This document shows, one piece after another, positions 48,020-57,783 of a DNA stretch of 64,000 bases. The DNA is from JAWPMT01 sp965601475 (GTDB lineage: Bacteria; Bacteroidota; Bacteroidia; Cytophagales; Cyclobacteriaceae), in NCBI GenBank assembly GCA_965601475.1, contig OZ271832.1, forward strand, positions 3,162,001 to 3,226,000, read 5' to 3'. The position numbers were made by a program, and so were the translations under genes. The notes beneath the pieces were generated by a model. That model saw only the letters and a program-made list of their open reading frames with translations. It ran no database searches and had not been told where the DNA came from. Numbering within the stretch: position 1 is the first letter of the stretch; every line of letters starts with the position of its first letter.

Positions 48020-51000
48020 CAGCGCAAGATATAAAGCTTCCCAAAACCGTGCTTGAAAGCCTGATCTGCGGCCGTGCCGCGATTCTTGATGTCTTCTCCG
48101 TTGATTCTGGCTACCACCCGATACAAATAGACGCCGTTGGCTAACTGGTCACCATATTCATCCCGACCATCCCAGGCGTACTGTGTGATGTTGTTGCCAA
48201 TCTTCAATGGGCCAATTTCGTCCTGAAGAATTTCGCGTACCACCCGACCCGTCACGGTCATGATTTGAATTTTCAACTGATCAGGAACGTTCGAGCCCGT
48301 CAGGGTGAATACGAAGCGTGTGCTTGTCGAGAATGGGTTGGGATATGGATAGAAATAGGTGATGGATGATTCATTGACCACCTCGAAAGTAATCTCATAG
48401 GGTTCCACGCCGGCGGCGTTGCCTGACTCATCCGTACCTTGCACTCGCAGGGCGTACCTGCCATCTTCCAGCGGACCGGGGCGATACTGGATGTTGAAAT
48501 CGGCGTCCTCGGTTGCCGGGGTGAAATTGACCTGGGGGCTGCTGAAAGCAATGGGCACAAATTCACCTGCATCGCCAGTGCGCAGACCAATAGATATTCC
48601 TGTGGTATCGGATTTGCGTAAAATGGTGTTTTGGTCCTTCAGCAGGATATTGATCAGTGGATCGGGTGAGACAATGTCTCCGTTAAGGATGTACGTGCCG
48701 TCGAAGGTGACATCCAAAATCGGGTTTACATCATCGCCCTCCACTGTGAGGAAGTCTGCTCTGGTCAGGTTATTATTTGCGGAGTACAATTCTCTCTCCA
48801 GTGGTGTCGCCCTCACACTCAGGCCATAGGAGCCGATGCGATTCAAAGTACCCTCCTTGAAGAGAAATAACGTACTGTCCCCAGCCGAGGGGCCTGACAA
48901 TGTCGATGTGAAAGAAAGCACAGCTCCATTTCCTGTGTTCTTCAGTTCACTGGTGAATTGGATCGAATCCTGGAAGTCCTCCTCTGTATAATTGTAGAAA
49001 TAGAATTCGCGCCGTACTGAGTCACCCTCCTGTAAATTAAGACCAGTCTGATCAGGCATGATGAGTAATCCGTCGGGGGGATGCTGATACTGTACATGCC
49101 AATACCTGATTTGTGGGGGTGTAGCCGAGGTGTTGTCGTTGAAGCTCAGATCCAGCCTGAGGTTAGGGAATTGCGCTGCATCTACCGTGGAGAGGTCAAT
49201 TTCATCTACCCTGCCATTGGTAAAAAGGGACTGTTCGGACCCTCCTGGTGCAATTCCAATAACATCCAGATTGACATTGTCGTCGTCATCAGTTCCCAGG
49301 TCGAAGGTCAACCCCTGCCAGTTCAAGGCTGGTCCGATGATTTGAGAGCCAATACTTCCTGAAGTTCGCGAACCATTGGAGTTGCCCACAAACTGGAGCA
49401 CCTGTTCTGTCGGGTCCCTCCCTGTATTGTCCGTGGTAATCATCCTTGCATCACCTTCGTCCAGTCCTTTCTCGCCAAAGAAAATTATGGGCTGGCCATC
49501 GATCAGGGCATCTACAACCGCAGTGCTCACACCTACCTCAGCCAACTTCGATTTCGTTGTGGCGTCCCAATTGGAGAAAGCCACTGAGTCGATAGTGAAT
49601 AGTACGATCTGGTCTCCGGTAGTCATTTCATCGATCAATCGATCCAGCCAACGTCTGCTTCCAGTTACATCGCCCTCAGAGAAGTTATGGATCAGTTGCG
49701 GCAGCCGACCACAAACCAGGATATTGTCGACGCCGATGTTGGAGAATTCAATAGGCAAGTAGGCGTTGCTTGTTTGGTTATTGAAAGCGACGGCATTGAT
49801 GGTGTTGCTACGACAGAAGGGGTCTGGGATATTGTTGGTAGTGATGAGGTCCACGTTCCCTACATCCACTTGAATGTCCGGATACCCAAGCTCCTCGTTG
49901 TTGGGGCCGTGGGTGCGTATGTTGATTGTGCTGGAAGTCTGCTGAAATTGCCAGGATTGAAGTGCCTGGTTATAGTCTATGCCTACTGGTTCAAACTCCT
50001 GAAATTGTTCCGGCGAGAACGCTCCCCAACCTGGTGCACTACCATCACGAATCAAGGTGAACTTTACTTCAGACCACAAGGTGTCTTCATTGGATTCGGA
50101 CTCCGCTAACCGTGTTCGCCAGTAGATTACGGTTGAATCTTGAAGCGAAGCCAGGTTCACTTCCTTTTGTACTATGACAGTTCCGGTCTCCATGGAGCTC
50201 ATTCGAAAGGAACTCGAATAATCGGGTACTGTATCCATCTCGAAATCGAAGGAACGTTCCGCAATACTGGACCCCAGCACTTGCCAGGTGAGTTGCACGA
50301 TCTCCGTTGAAACAACTGCGTTATTCAGCGGCAAGAGCGGAAGTGTACTTCCATTGGCAATGAAAACATCAATGGAAATGCGATTATTGCGTTTCTCCAG
50401 CTCTTCAATCCTGTTGTCAGGATCTATGGTGATCTCCAATACATTGTTGCCGGCGATGCCTTCCCCAGCAGTATTGGGCACAAAAATTTCCAGCGTGTCC
50501 TGATAGAGGATACGAGGAAAAGTTCGGCTCACCGAGTCAATATCTCCGTTGGGTAGGGTGTGTTCAATGACAATCTCTATCGAATCTGGAGAGGTACTTC
50601 CGAAATTGGGGATTACCATTTCTACTTTGAATGAGTCCTGTGCAGAGAGAATCCGGTTCCCGGAGAGCGGAAGAGCCTGAACAGCGGAGGTTTCCAGTGC
50701 ATAATCCGGGTGGTCCGCTGCAAAAAGTCTGATCGCCGGATCTCCTTGAAAGACCATTTGATACACCTGGCTTTGGCCGTTTTTGGAAGGATCCGATTCA
50801 AAGAAGCGTGCTGCCACTGCATTGAGAATGGAGGCAATGGGTGACCCGAAAGTCACGGAATCCGCGAAGCTGAGCTCGTAGAACAGGTCGGTATACCTTC
50901 TCAATCGGGAGGATGTGGCAAAAGTGACATTGGCTATGAAACCCGTGGAGCCCTTATTAGGGGTGAGTATCCAGGGTTCTCCGAAGGATACGATGTTGCC

Positions 51001-52992
51001 AAAAATATCTCCTGCATTGCAACCATTCACGAGAAACATGCCCGGGTATCTTCCCTCATTCTCATAAACCTCCGGGTCGTCAACCTCGATATCCGTCACC
51101 GCCGGCCCGGAATGGCCGAAAAATGTAATCATCGCGAGTCCCGCATCTACCTGCTCCCTGATGTTGATGAATTCGGATGTCGCCGCAGTCTGCTTACTCA
51201 GGCTTTCCGTGTTGCCACCCAATAGGTCTCCCTCCGCCGTACTCGCAAATGCATCACCAAATGCTCGGAATTGGCTCAATTCTGAGGCGTTTTGTCCACC
51301 TGTCAGTTGGAGGATGTTCTTTCGCCATAGCGCATCATATGGGGTGGCCTCGCTTTCGATCACTTTCTCCAGGTAGGCCTGTACTCCGTCTGCGTTACGC
51401 GCAGTGATCCTTCCTACACCCACCGAAGGCAACAATGGGTCCTGCTCAAATCCGGCAGCGAAAAGCATATCACTGCCCGGCAATCCATACGTTGGCACCA
51501 GAAGGTTGGCATTTCCCGTACGGTATCCGTTAAAGTTTACCGTAACACCTTTGCCAACGAGGAAAGCGAATTGAAGGTCTCCATTGCTGTAGCCATAATT
51601 CAGCATCCGTTTGATGGCCAATGGTGAAGGTACACCGAAGGTAAACTGGTCGTAGACGTCTTCGATATTGGCGATTTCCACATTCCAGTTACCACCGGCC
51701 TGACTTGACCTGAATGCCCCATAAGCGGCTACAGGGTCCGGATCTCCCGCTGATGTCTCCACTCTCAATACAGGATGCGTGATGATGAGGTAATTGGTAT
51801 TGGACAAATCAATTTCTTCAAAGGAATAGGCCTCCATACTTGGAACACTTAGCGGATTCGTCAGGCCAATAAGATGTCTGGGGGAGGCAGTATTGTTGAC
51901 CACGGTGCGCAGGGAAGATCCACTGATTGTGGTACTCATCTGAATAGGATTCACAGGGTCAGTGACGTCGAAGAGTCGGCCAGCACCGGGACTATTAGAA
52001 TCAATCTGCAAGAGCGATCGATTATCGGTATTGGCGGTCAACAGGTAGTTCACCGTTGTGCCACCATTCAGGTTAAACGTCTGGGGGTAGATGAGCGTGG
52101 CTATTGAGACGGACACACGATCTGAAGCACCGTCGAAGCCCACGACAGTCATTCTGACCAATACGTCTCCATTGGCACCTATGTCGGTCACATCCAGATC
52201 AAAGCCGAACGCGAACGAAGTCCTGTCGGAGAACACCTGTGTACCAAGAGATCTGAGATTTGTGTCGTCCGGTCCGACGAGGATTTCTATCTGGTGGTTG
52301 AGGCTGTTACCTCCAGCTACGATCATTTCCAGTCTGGGTGCGGGTCCACTGGCCTGCAGGTCCTGAACGTTGAAAGTGATATCCTGCGAGTTTCCTTTGC
52401 CGACCGCATCACCTGTCCAACCTTCACCGAAGTCGTATTGGCTCAGCGAAAACCGATTTCTGTCGCCGAATTGCAAACCGGGACTGTAACTACTGGTGAA
52501 TAGCTGTTCTTCCTCCCGGAGGTGATAGCTCTCCGGGGTGAGACCCGTGGTGTTGTTGTCCGTCGAAAGGACCATACGTCTACCTACCCCGCCAGTCAGC
52601 TCATAGGTAAGGAAGTAGGAACTTGAATCAGCGAATAGACTATAACGATCATGAGGTTGCGCTTCGCTACTGACATAAAGCTCATTGTCCAGCTGGCCAT
52701 CATTCCTTTGGCCATAAAACTCAAGGTGGGTTAGACGTCCTTGCGAACTCGCTACCAGCATAGCCACTTGCTGTCCATTGTGATAGAGTTGCAATCGATC
52801 CGCAGAGACAACATCTGCCTGAAAACCGAGATCCTCCAGCTCTTCCACCGTCACCCGATAGAGGCCATCTTCTGCAACCTTCAGTCGAAAATAAGTCTGG
52901 TCATAGTTGATCCACTCATTGCCGAATTGTCCCACGACTGTTGTGGACACTGCCAAACAAACCCAAAGTGTCAGGATGCTATTTCTCCACAT
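48019..52992 (-). CDS. Long PorU-type C25 sortase of the type IX secretion system
   Basis: This 1657-residue exported protein (signal peptide MWRNSILTLWVCLAVSTTVVGQ) cleaves and attaches T9SS cargo at the cell surface. An N-terminal beta region (about 25-390) precedes the C25 gingipain-type peptidase (about 395-800). Its catalytic residues are His627 in MITFFGHSGP and Cys658 in FLVNGCNAGDIFG. CARDB-like and Ig-like domains follow (from about 830 with AGNNVLEITIDPDNRIEELEKRNNRI). The C-terminus is a FlgD-like sorting region (YPYPNPFSTSTRFVF to DGRDEYGDQLANGVYLYRV). It is longer than P. gingivalis PorU and resembles the long PorU2-like form. It overlaps PorV by 14 bp. Confidence 0.85.
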   Translation of the reverse strand: MWRNSILTLWVCLAVSTTVVGQFGNEWINYDQTYFRLKVAEDGLYRVTVEELEDLGFQADVVSADRLQLYHNGQQVAMLVASSQGRLTHLEFYGQRNDGQLDNELYVSSEAQPHDRYSLFADSSSYFLTYELTGGVGRRMVLSTDNNTTGLTPESYHLREEEQLFTSSYSPGLQFGDRNRFSLSQYDFGEGWTGDAVGKGNSQDITFNVQDLQASGPAPRLEMIVAGGNSLNHQIEILVGPDDTNLRSLGTQVFSDRTSFAFGFDLDVTDIGANGDVLVRMTVVGFDGASDRVSVSIATLIYPQTFNLNGGTTVNYLLTANTDNRSLLQIDSNSPGAGRLFDVTDPVNPIQMSTTISGSSLRTVVNNTASPRHLIGLTNPLSVPSMEAYSFEEIDLSNTNYLIITHPVLRVETSAGDPDPVAAYGAFRSSQAGGNWNVEIANIEDVYDQFTFGVPSPLAIKRMLNYGYSNGDLQFAFLVGKGVTVNFNGYRTGNANLLVPTYGLPGSDMLFAAGFEQDPLLPSVGVGRITARNADGVQAYLEKVIESEATPYDALWRKNILQLTGGQNASELSQFRAFGDAFASTAEGDLLGGNTESLSKQTAATSEFINIREQVDAGLAMITFFGHSGPAVTDIEVDDPEVYENEGRYPGMFLVNGCNAGDIFGNIVSFGEPWILTPNKGSTGFIANVTFATSSRLRRYTDLFYELSFADSVTFGSPIASILNAVAARFFESDPSKNGQSQVYQMVFQGDPAIRLFAADHPDYALETSAVQALPLSGNRILSAQDSFKVEMVIPNFGSTSPDSIEIVIEHTLPNGDIDSVSRTFPRILYQDTLEIFVPNTAGEGIAGNNVLEITIDPDNRIEELEKRNNRISIDVFIANGSTLPLLPLNNAVVSTEIVQLTWQVLGSSIAERSFDFEMDTVPDYSSSFRMSSMETGTVIVQKEVNLASLQDSTVIYWRTRLAESESNEDTLWSEVKFTLIRDGSAPGWGAFSPEQFQEFEPVGIDYNQALQSWQFQQTSSTINIRTHGPNNEELGYPDIQVDVGNVDLITTNNIPDPFCRSNTINAVAFNNQTSNAYLPIEFSNIGVDNILVCGRLPQLIHNFSEGDVTGSRRWLDRLIDEMTTGDQIVLFTIDSVAFSNWDATTKSKLAEVGVSTAVVDALIDGQPIIFFGEKGLDEGDARMITTDNTGRDPTEQVLQFVGNSNGSRTSGSIGSQIIGPALNWQGLTFDLGTDDDDNVNLDVIGIAPGGSEQSLFTNGRVDEIDLSTVDAAQFPNLRLDLSFNDNTSATPPQIRYWHVQYQHPPDGLLIMPDQTGLNLQEGDSVRREFYFYNYTEEDFQDSIQFTSELKNTGNGAVLSFTSTLSGPSAGDSTLFLFKEGTLNRIGSYGLSVRATPLERELYSANNNLTRADFLTVEGDDVNPILDVTFDGTYILNGDIVSPDPLINILLKDQNTILRKSDTTGISIGLRTGDAGEFVPIAFSSPQVNFTPATEDADFNIQYRPGPLEDGRYALRVQGTDESGNAAGVEPYEITFEVVNESSITYFYPYPNPFSTSTRFVFTLTGSNVPDQLKIQIMTVTGRVVREILQDEIGPLKIGNNITQYAWDGRDEYGDQLANGVYLYRVVARINGEDIKNRGTAADQAFKHGFGKLYILR

Positions 52993-54073
52993 TGAAATCT
53001 ACCTTCAGGGAAAAAACATGCGAAAACAAAGCGTCGGATTGGTCACCGATGTCTGTGAGCGAATAGTCAATGGCGATTTCCTTAATGGCGATGCCGATAC
53101 CCGCATTGGGTTGATAAGTCCAGAAGGTACTGCGATCGAAGTCAAGTTGCTCTTGAATGTTGTTGATTCCAAATCTCAGGAAGGCCAAATCTTTGAAACC
53201 CAATTCTACGCCACCTTTGGGGTCCAGCGAGACCAGGTCTGATCGCAGCACTGTATTGCGTTTGCCATCAAAAGTCAGATCCAGGTCAACAGTCGCCAAT
53301 ACGCTGAAATGCTTTAGGAATTCAAACTTCCGCGAGCCCCCCACGATCAACCTGGGTAGGGTAATTTCTATGGAGTTGGTGGGGATGTCGTTTCCAGTCA
53401 GGTTATATACTGTTCTGAGTTCATCCGGATTGTGAGCCCAGGTGTTGAAAGTTCCAAAGATGTCTTTGGCCATAACTCCAAGATTCCATTTACCCACAGA
53501 CTTTTGGGCGCCCAGGTCCAGTCCAAACCCCCAGGATTTGGCGAAGCTTCCCGCGATTCTGTGGATCACTTTCACATTGCCTCCTACGTTGAGCCCACCC
53601 AGCACGGGGAGCTTCCTGCCATATCCGACCAGGAAGCCATTGTCTATGGCCGAGAAGAACCTCACCTGTTCATAGTCTATGGCGCCATTAGCATCGAATA
53701 GGAATCGCGTGTCCGGGATGAAGTCGACGGCATAGCGGACGACAGACACAGCCAGGGTGCTTTCCTCGTTGAGGCGCGCAGCAAACCCGCCATAGTCATA
53801 ATTGGCGATCCCGGAGAAGAAATCGGAGTGCATTAGCCCCAGTTGAAATTGTGAAGGTAGCTCTGCCAGCCCAGCGGGGTTCCAATAACCTGAGGTCACG
53901 TCGTCCACATGCGAGACCATGCTTTGGCCCAAGGCAAATGCACGGGCACCCACACCGATATTCATGAACTCGTTGCTGAACTTGGGTGTGTTGTCGTTGT
54001 CGGTACCGTCGTCCTGGGCTACAAGCGAAACCCAACAAAAAATAGAAATACCGTACAAAAAAATGCGCCTCAT
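52979..54073 (-). CDS. PorV/PorQ-family outer-membrane protein
   Basis: This 364-residue beta-barrel protein (signal peptide ending near SLVAQDD) has the PorV/PorQ opening FSNEFMNIGVGARAFALGQSMVSHVDDVTSGYWNPAGLAELP, a FadL-like signature, and regularly spaced barrel strands to the C-terminal FSLKVDFNVEK. PorV shuttles T9SS cargo to the PorU sortase on the cell surface. The gene overlaps the sortase gene by 14 bp, as expected for a working PorU-PorV pair. PorQ or PorP identity cannot be ruled out, but partner order supports PorV. Confidence 0.85.
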   Translation of the reverse strand: MRRIFLYGISIFCWVSLVAQDDGTDNDNTPKFSNEFMNIGVGARAFALGQSMVSHVDDVTSGYWNPAGLAELPSQFQLGLMHSDFFSGIANYDYGGFAARLNEESTLAVSVVRYAVDFIPDTRFLFDANGAIDYEQVRFFSAIDNGFLVGYGRKLPVLGGLNVGGNVKVIHRIAGSFAKSWGFGLDLGAQKSVGKWNLGVMAKDIFGTFNTWAHNPDELRTVYNLTGNDIPTNSIEITLPRLIVGGSRKFEFLKHFSVLATVDLDLTFDGKRNTVLRSDLVSLDPKGGVELGFKDLAFLRFGINNIQEQLDFDRSTFWTYQPNAGIGIAIKEIAIDYSLTDIGDQSDALFSHVFSLKVDFNVEK

Positions 54074-54179
54074 CCGACAGCTATATATGAATTCCTCAAA
54101 GTAAAAGATTCAATATCAGTTTTGATCTTTATTCCTACCCCTAAATCGGCAAACAAGTTGGTTAGGACAAAAAAGCATA

Positions 54180-54187
54180 CAAAAATA
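54180..54187 (-). promoter_or_regulatory. Probable -7 element of the PorV-PorU operon
   Basis: TATTTTTG on the minus strand (54187 to 54180) is a perfect TAnnTTTG, 107 bp before the PorV start. No TTG at 19 bp is visible, so it may be weak or activator-dependent. Confidence 0.4.
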
Positions 54188-54261
54188 TTATTTATCAAAG
54201 ATATAGTTGAATTATTAATAGAAAGTGAGGTTGCTGGTACATTTTTTCGCTATGTACTTGG

Positions 54262-54271
54262 CTATGCATAG
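54262..54271. promoter_or_regulatory. Palindrome upstream of padR
   Basis: CTATGCATAG is a perfect 10-bp palindrome 58 bp before the PadR start, embedded in ATGT..GTAC half sites and next to the one-mismatch -7 TACCTTTC (54272-54279). Such ATGx/xCAT arrangements occur in PadR operators, so autorepression is plausible. Confidence 0.4.
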
Positions 54272-54329
54272 TACCTTTCCGTATATAGTATAAAGGTCAA
54301 AAACTCATTTCTATAAAAGTGATGAACGG

Positions 54330-54677
54330 ATGAATGTCGAGAACACACAAGTGCAGATGCGGAAGGGAATTCTGGAATTCTGCATTCTTCATATTATTTC
54401 CAGGGGGGAGGTTTATGCCAGTAACATGCTCGAAGAGCTGACGGCCGCTAAGATCATGGTGGTTGAAGGGACATTGTATCCGCTCCTCACGAGGCTCCGC
54501 AAAGCTGGTTTGGTCGATTACAAGTGGGTTGAATCCAACTCTGGCCCTCCAAGGAAGTACTACACAATAACTGAGGAAGGTCATGCATTTTTGCAAGCAC
54601 TAAATCAGACCTGGGAAGAATTAGTAGGTTCTACGCACCAAATCATTTCCGTCAACCCCAACTCTGAACAAAAATGA
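54330..54677 (+). CDS. PadR-family transcriptional regulator
   Basis: This 115-residue winged-helix repressor starts MNVENTQVQMRKGILEFCILHIISRGEVYASNMLEELTAAKIMVVEGTLYPLLTRLRKAGLVDYKWVESNSGPPRKYYTITEEGHAFLQAL, a canonical PadR-s1 protein with a short C-terminal helix. It controls the PspC/GIN gene that starts within its stop codon (ATGA at 54674) and probably itself. This PadR-PspC pairing is common in Bacteroidota and is usually linked to envelope stress. Confidence 0.93.
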   Translation: MNVENTQVQMRKGILEFCILHIISRGEVYASNMLEELTAAKIMVVEGTLYPLLTRLRKAGLVDYKWVESNSGPPRKYYTITEEGHAFLQALNQTWEELVGSTHQIISVNPNSEQK

Positions 54678-57208
54678 AAAAGAATATAAGCATCAATATT
54701 GGTGGGATCATCTTTCATATTGAGGAAGATGGTTTTGAGAAGCTCAGGAATTACCTGGATTCCATCAACAGCTACTTTGCGACCTTCGAAGACAGCAGAG
54801 AGATCATTGAAGATATTGAGAGCCGGATCGCGGAGATATTCCTGACCAAGCTCAACGAGGTCAACCAGGTTATTTCCCTGGTGGATGTGGAGGACGTCAT
54901 TGCCACGATGGGTACCACCAAAGATTTCGACGCGACCATCGAAACAGAACCTGCTGCGACTCCTGAGGCAAAAGAACCAACACCTGAGCCTGAAGCGGAG
55001 CAAGAAGAACCGGAGGCCGAATCAACCGAATCAAAGGGATCAACTGAATCATCACGGCCCAAGCGGCTATATCGCGACAAACAAAGAAGGGTCTTTGGTG
55101 GTGTGGCAGCGGGGATTGCCTACTACGCTGGAGTAGACCCGATATGGATAAGACTTGGATTCCTCGCCCTGTTCGTGAACGCGTTCCTGGGCGAGCTTTC
55201 CGGCTTTACTCTACTCACCTATATTATACTCTGGATTGTGCTGCCTGCCCAGGTCCTTGAAGAGGACAAGAAGGTGAAGAAGTTGTTCCGGGATCGGGAC
55301 AAGAGTGTCATTGGCGGAGTTTGTTCCGGGTTGGCGGCCTACTTCGGCACCGACCGTGGTATCCTGAGATTGCTGTTTTTCATCTCCATTTTCCTCGGGG
55401 GCGCTGGTATTATCATCTACCTCATCCTGTGGATCATCACGCCTCAGGCGCGCACCATCACGGAGAAGATGCAGATGGAAGGTGAGCCTGTCACCATTAC
55501 CAACATCGAAGAGAATGTCAAGAAAAGACTCGATGAAAAAGAAGGAGAGGAGAGTCCATTGGCAAGGGTGCTCCTGTTTCCCTTCCGGCTCATCGCTCTG
55601 ATCATCAGTGGGTTTGCCAAAATACTGGGTCCTTCTGCGATCGTTTTGGTTGAGATCATTCGCATCATATTCGGTATTGTGATCATGATCACGGGATTTG
55701 CTATGATGCTCTGTTTTATCATTGCCTTCCTGGTGATTGTAGGTTGGGCGCCCGCCTGGTGGACAGAATATGTCCATCTTGGAGACTTCCCGGTGGAGAT
55801 GGCTTTCTCTTCCTTTGCAGGTCTTGCCTTGCTGTCAGCCTTCGTTATCGTGTTCGTTCCGGCGCTGGCGCTGACACTGGCTGGTGTCTTTGTGACCCTC
55901 AAGCGACGTGTGGGGAATGCCTACCTGGGATGGTCATTGTTTGGCATCTGGGTGATCGGCTTGATCGGCGCGGCCTTCTTCTTCCCGGCGATCGTTCATG
56001 ACTTCAAGTCTGAGAGTTCTATTCGGGAGCAAAAGGAATTTCCGATGACTGCTGGAACGCCTACCTTAAGGCTGAACGAACTCTGGATCAATTCTGATTA
56101 CGAATCGGTAGACCTGCGCATCAGGGGTCACGAGGATAGTGTCTTCCGTCTGGAAATGCGCTTTGAGTCTCGCGGCGCTGACCGTCAGGGAGCTCAGGAA
56201 AATGCCCGCGCAGTGGATTACATTGTTACACAAAATGGGGATGACTTCGTCTTCGATTCGGATGTGACCTTCCCTGAAGGAGTCAGCTTCCGGTTCCAGC
56301 AAGTAGATGCCACCTTCTATGTACCCAATGGCAAGGTCTTCCGAATGGATCGGGACTTGAACGAAATTCTCACCAATACCCTCTACATGAGTGGCTACCG
56401 CTCTTACCAGATGGAGGACAACGATTGGGTTTTTGAAAATGGTCGCCTTCGGTGTCTTCAGTGCCAGGACCTAAACTCTCTGCGTCGGGGAAGCTCCCGC
56501 AGTTCCCGAAGCAGCCGATCGCGAGGCAGTACCAGAGACCTAAACATCGACCGAAGCTGGGGCCGGGTCAAGGGTGAGGAAGTGCGGTACAGCTATGCTG
56601 ACTTCGAGGAGGTACGTATCTCCAGCAACATGAAAGTCTATATTGAGGAAGATGATACCTATGAGGTGATATTGAAAGGAGATGAAAACGACCTGGAGGA
56701 CGTTTACATTAATCAACGGGGCTCACGCCTTGAGATCAAGCACCGCGACTACGATTGGGACTGGTGGGAACGAAAGGCCTGGCGCAGAGACATGGCCGTA
56801 TACATTTCACTACCCGATTTGGAAGCACTGGAGGTCTCTGGTGCTTGCATTGCGAAGATCAACGGATTTAACAATCGTGACATGGAGTTAGAGCTCAATG
56901 GTGCTTCGGAAATAGAGGCCAGCATTTCTCCTGATTACCTGCAGTTGCGATTGCGGGGTGCCTCCATCGTGGATCTTGAAGGCAATGCTCGCAAGGTGAA
57001 GGCGGAGCTCATTGGCGCTTCGAAGGTCCGTGCATTTGATTTCAGGACCAGCTATACTGACCTTACTGTGCGGGGTGCCTCTTCGGCAGAGATTTATGTC
57101 ACGGAGGAGCTGGATGTCAATGCTGCAGGTTTGAGCTCGGTGACTTACAAAGGCAATGCCCGTGTGCGTGCTGATGAACACGGACTGAGCAGTATTCAAA
57201 AATATTAG
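54674..57208 (+). CDS. PspC-domain membrane protein with a GIN (DUF2807) C-terminus
   Basis: This 844-residue envelope protein has an N-terminal helical segment (1-90), an acidic, Pro/Glu-rich linker (about 95-130), and two PspC domains (about 130-195 RPKRLYRDKQRRVFGGVAAGIAYYAGVDPIWIR and 203-260 LFRDRDKSVIGGVCSGLAAYFGTDRGILR). Several transmembrane helices follow (to about 440). The extracytoplasmic C-terminal half contains a Ser/Arg-rich loop (SSRSSRSSRSRGS) and the GIN head domain (about 650-844) with repeated L..GAS..D/E strands of a right-handed beta helix. It likely senses envelope state; PadR co-expression fits. An intrinsic terminator follows. Confidence 0.9.
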   Translation: MKKNISINIGGIIFHIEEDGFEKLRNYLDSINSYFATFEDSREIIEDIESRIAEIFLTKLNEVNQVISLVDVEDVIATMGTTKDFDATIETEPAATPEAKEPTPEPEAEQEEPEAESTESKGSTESSRPKRLYRDKQRRVFGGVAAGIAYYAGVDPIWIRLGFLALFVNAFLGELSGFTLLTYIILWIVLPAQVLEEDKKVKKLFRDRDKSVIGGVCSGLAAYFGTDRGILRLLFFISIFLGGAGIIIYLILWIITPQARTITEKMQMEGEPVTITNIEENVKKRLDEKEGEESPLARVLLFPFRLIALIISGFAKILGPSAIVLVEIIRIIFGIVIMITGFAMMLCFIIAFLVIVGWAPAWWTEYVHLGDFPVEMAFSSFAGLALLSAFVIVFVPALALTLAGVFVTLKRRVGNAYLGWSLFGIWVIGLIGAAFFFPAIVHDFKSESSIREQKEFPMTAGTPTLRLNELWINSDYESVDLRIRGHEDSVFRLEMRFESRGADRQGAQENARAVDYIVTQNGDDFVFDSDVTFPEGVSFRFQQVDATFYVPNGKVFRMDRDLNEILTNTLYMSGYRSYQMEDNDWVFENGRLRCLQCQDLNSLRRGSSRSSRSSRSRGSTRDLNIDRSWGRVKGEEVRYSYADFEEVRISSNMKVYIEEDDTYEVILKGDENDLEDVYINQRGSRLEIKHRDYDWDWWERKAWRRDMAVYISLPDLEALEVSGACIAKINGFNNRDMELELNGASEIEASISPDYLQLRLRGASIVDLEGNARKVKAELIGASKVRAFDFRTSYTDLTVRGASSAEIYVTEELDVNAAGLSSVTYKGNARVRADEHGLSSIQKY

Positions 57209-57235
57209 CGACACTGGAAGATCCTATTTTCGCTC

Positions 57236-57277
57236 AAAAGGGCCGCAGCTTTCTGATTCTATCGCGGCCCTTTTTTT
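57236..57277 (+). terminator. Intrinsic terminator of the PadR-PspC operon
   Basis: GGGCCGC (57240-57246) pairs with GCGGCCC (57264-57270), extended by AAAA/TTTT to an 11-bp stem. Seven T follow (57271-57277). It lies 28 bp after the PspC gene stop. Confidence 0.9.
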
Positions 57278-57783
57278 ATATCCAGGTTTTAGGTTGACGT
57301 ACCACAAAGCATTTTTTGAATCACCTTCATAAAAAAAATGAATCCTGCAGTTGCGCCTGTCGTAGTAAGCATTGCGCAGGACACGTCTTCTGATTCGTTT
57401 GCGGAATGAGATTTCTCTTCGGAGGTGTTGGCCTTTTGCGGATGGTGTCCCGGAGGTCTTGAGAAGGCACCTCTGTCTTCCAGAGATATCTTCTAGAGAT
57501 CGCCGGAGGGTCATCGATGCTTGCAGAGGGTCTTTTTCCTTTACAGGTAATGTGGAAATAATCAGTAAGATATGAGTAGCTGAAGAACGATTGCCAAGCT
57601 AGTGGCGATGGGAAAAGCAGTGAGGTAATCCGGAGTCTTTTGGGGTCACAGGAGGCCTGAAGAGAAGTGCATTTAGAAGGCTGATAAAACGGACGGTGAG
57701 TCACGGAAAGTCAGTCGCGGACAGCAAGTCGCAAATCGGCCGGGTGTTGTGCAGAGGTAGATAACAATTTAAACCAAACATAG
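57278..57783. other. Non-coding region between core and accessory parts
   Basis: About 500 bp with no supported gene. Open frames on the minus strand are basic, low-complexity or run through the terminator, and none resembles a family I know. From about 57.7 kb the sequence becomes AT-richer and the gene type changes, so this region may hold the junction of the accessory island. No clear attachment-site repeat was found. Confidence 0.4.

Noticed and set aside
57224..57704. Two overlapping minus-strand reading frames (97 and 125 residues)
   Set aside because: One reads through a strong terminator and both are basic and without recognisable motifs.
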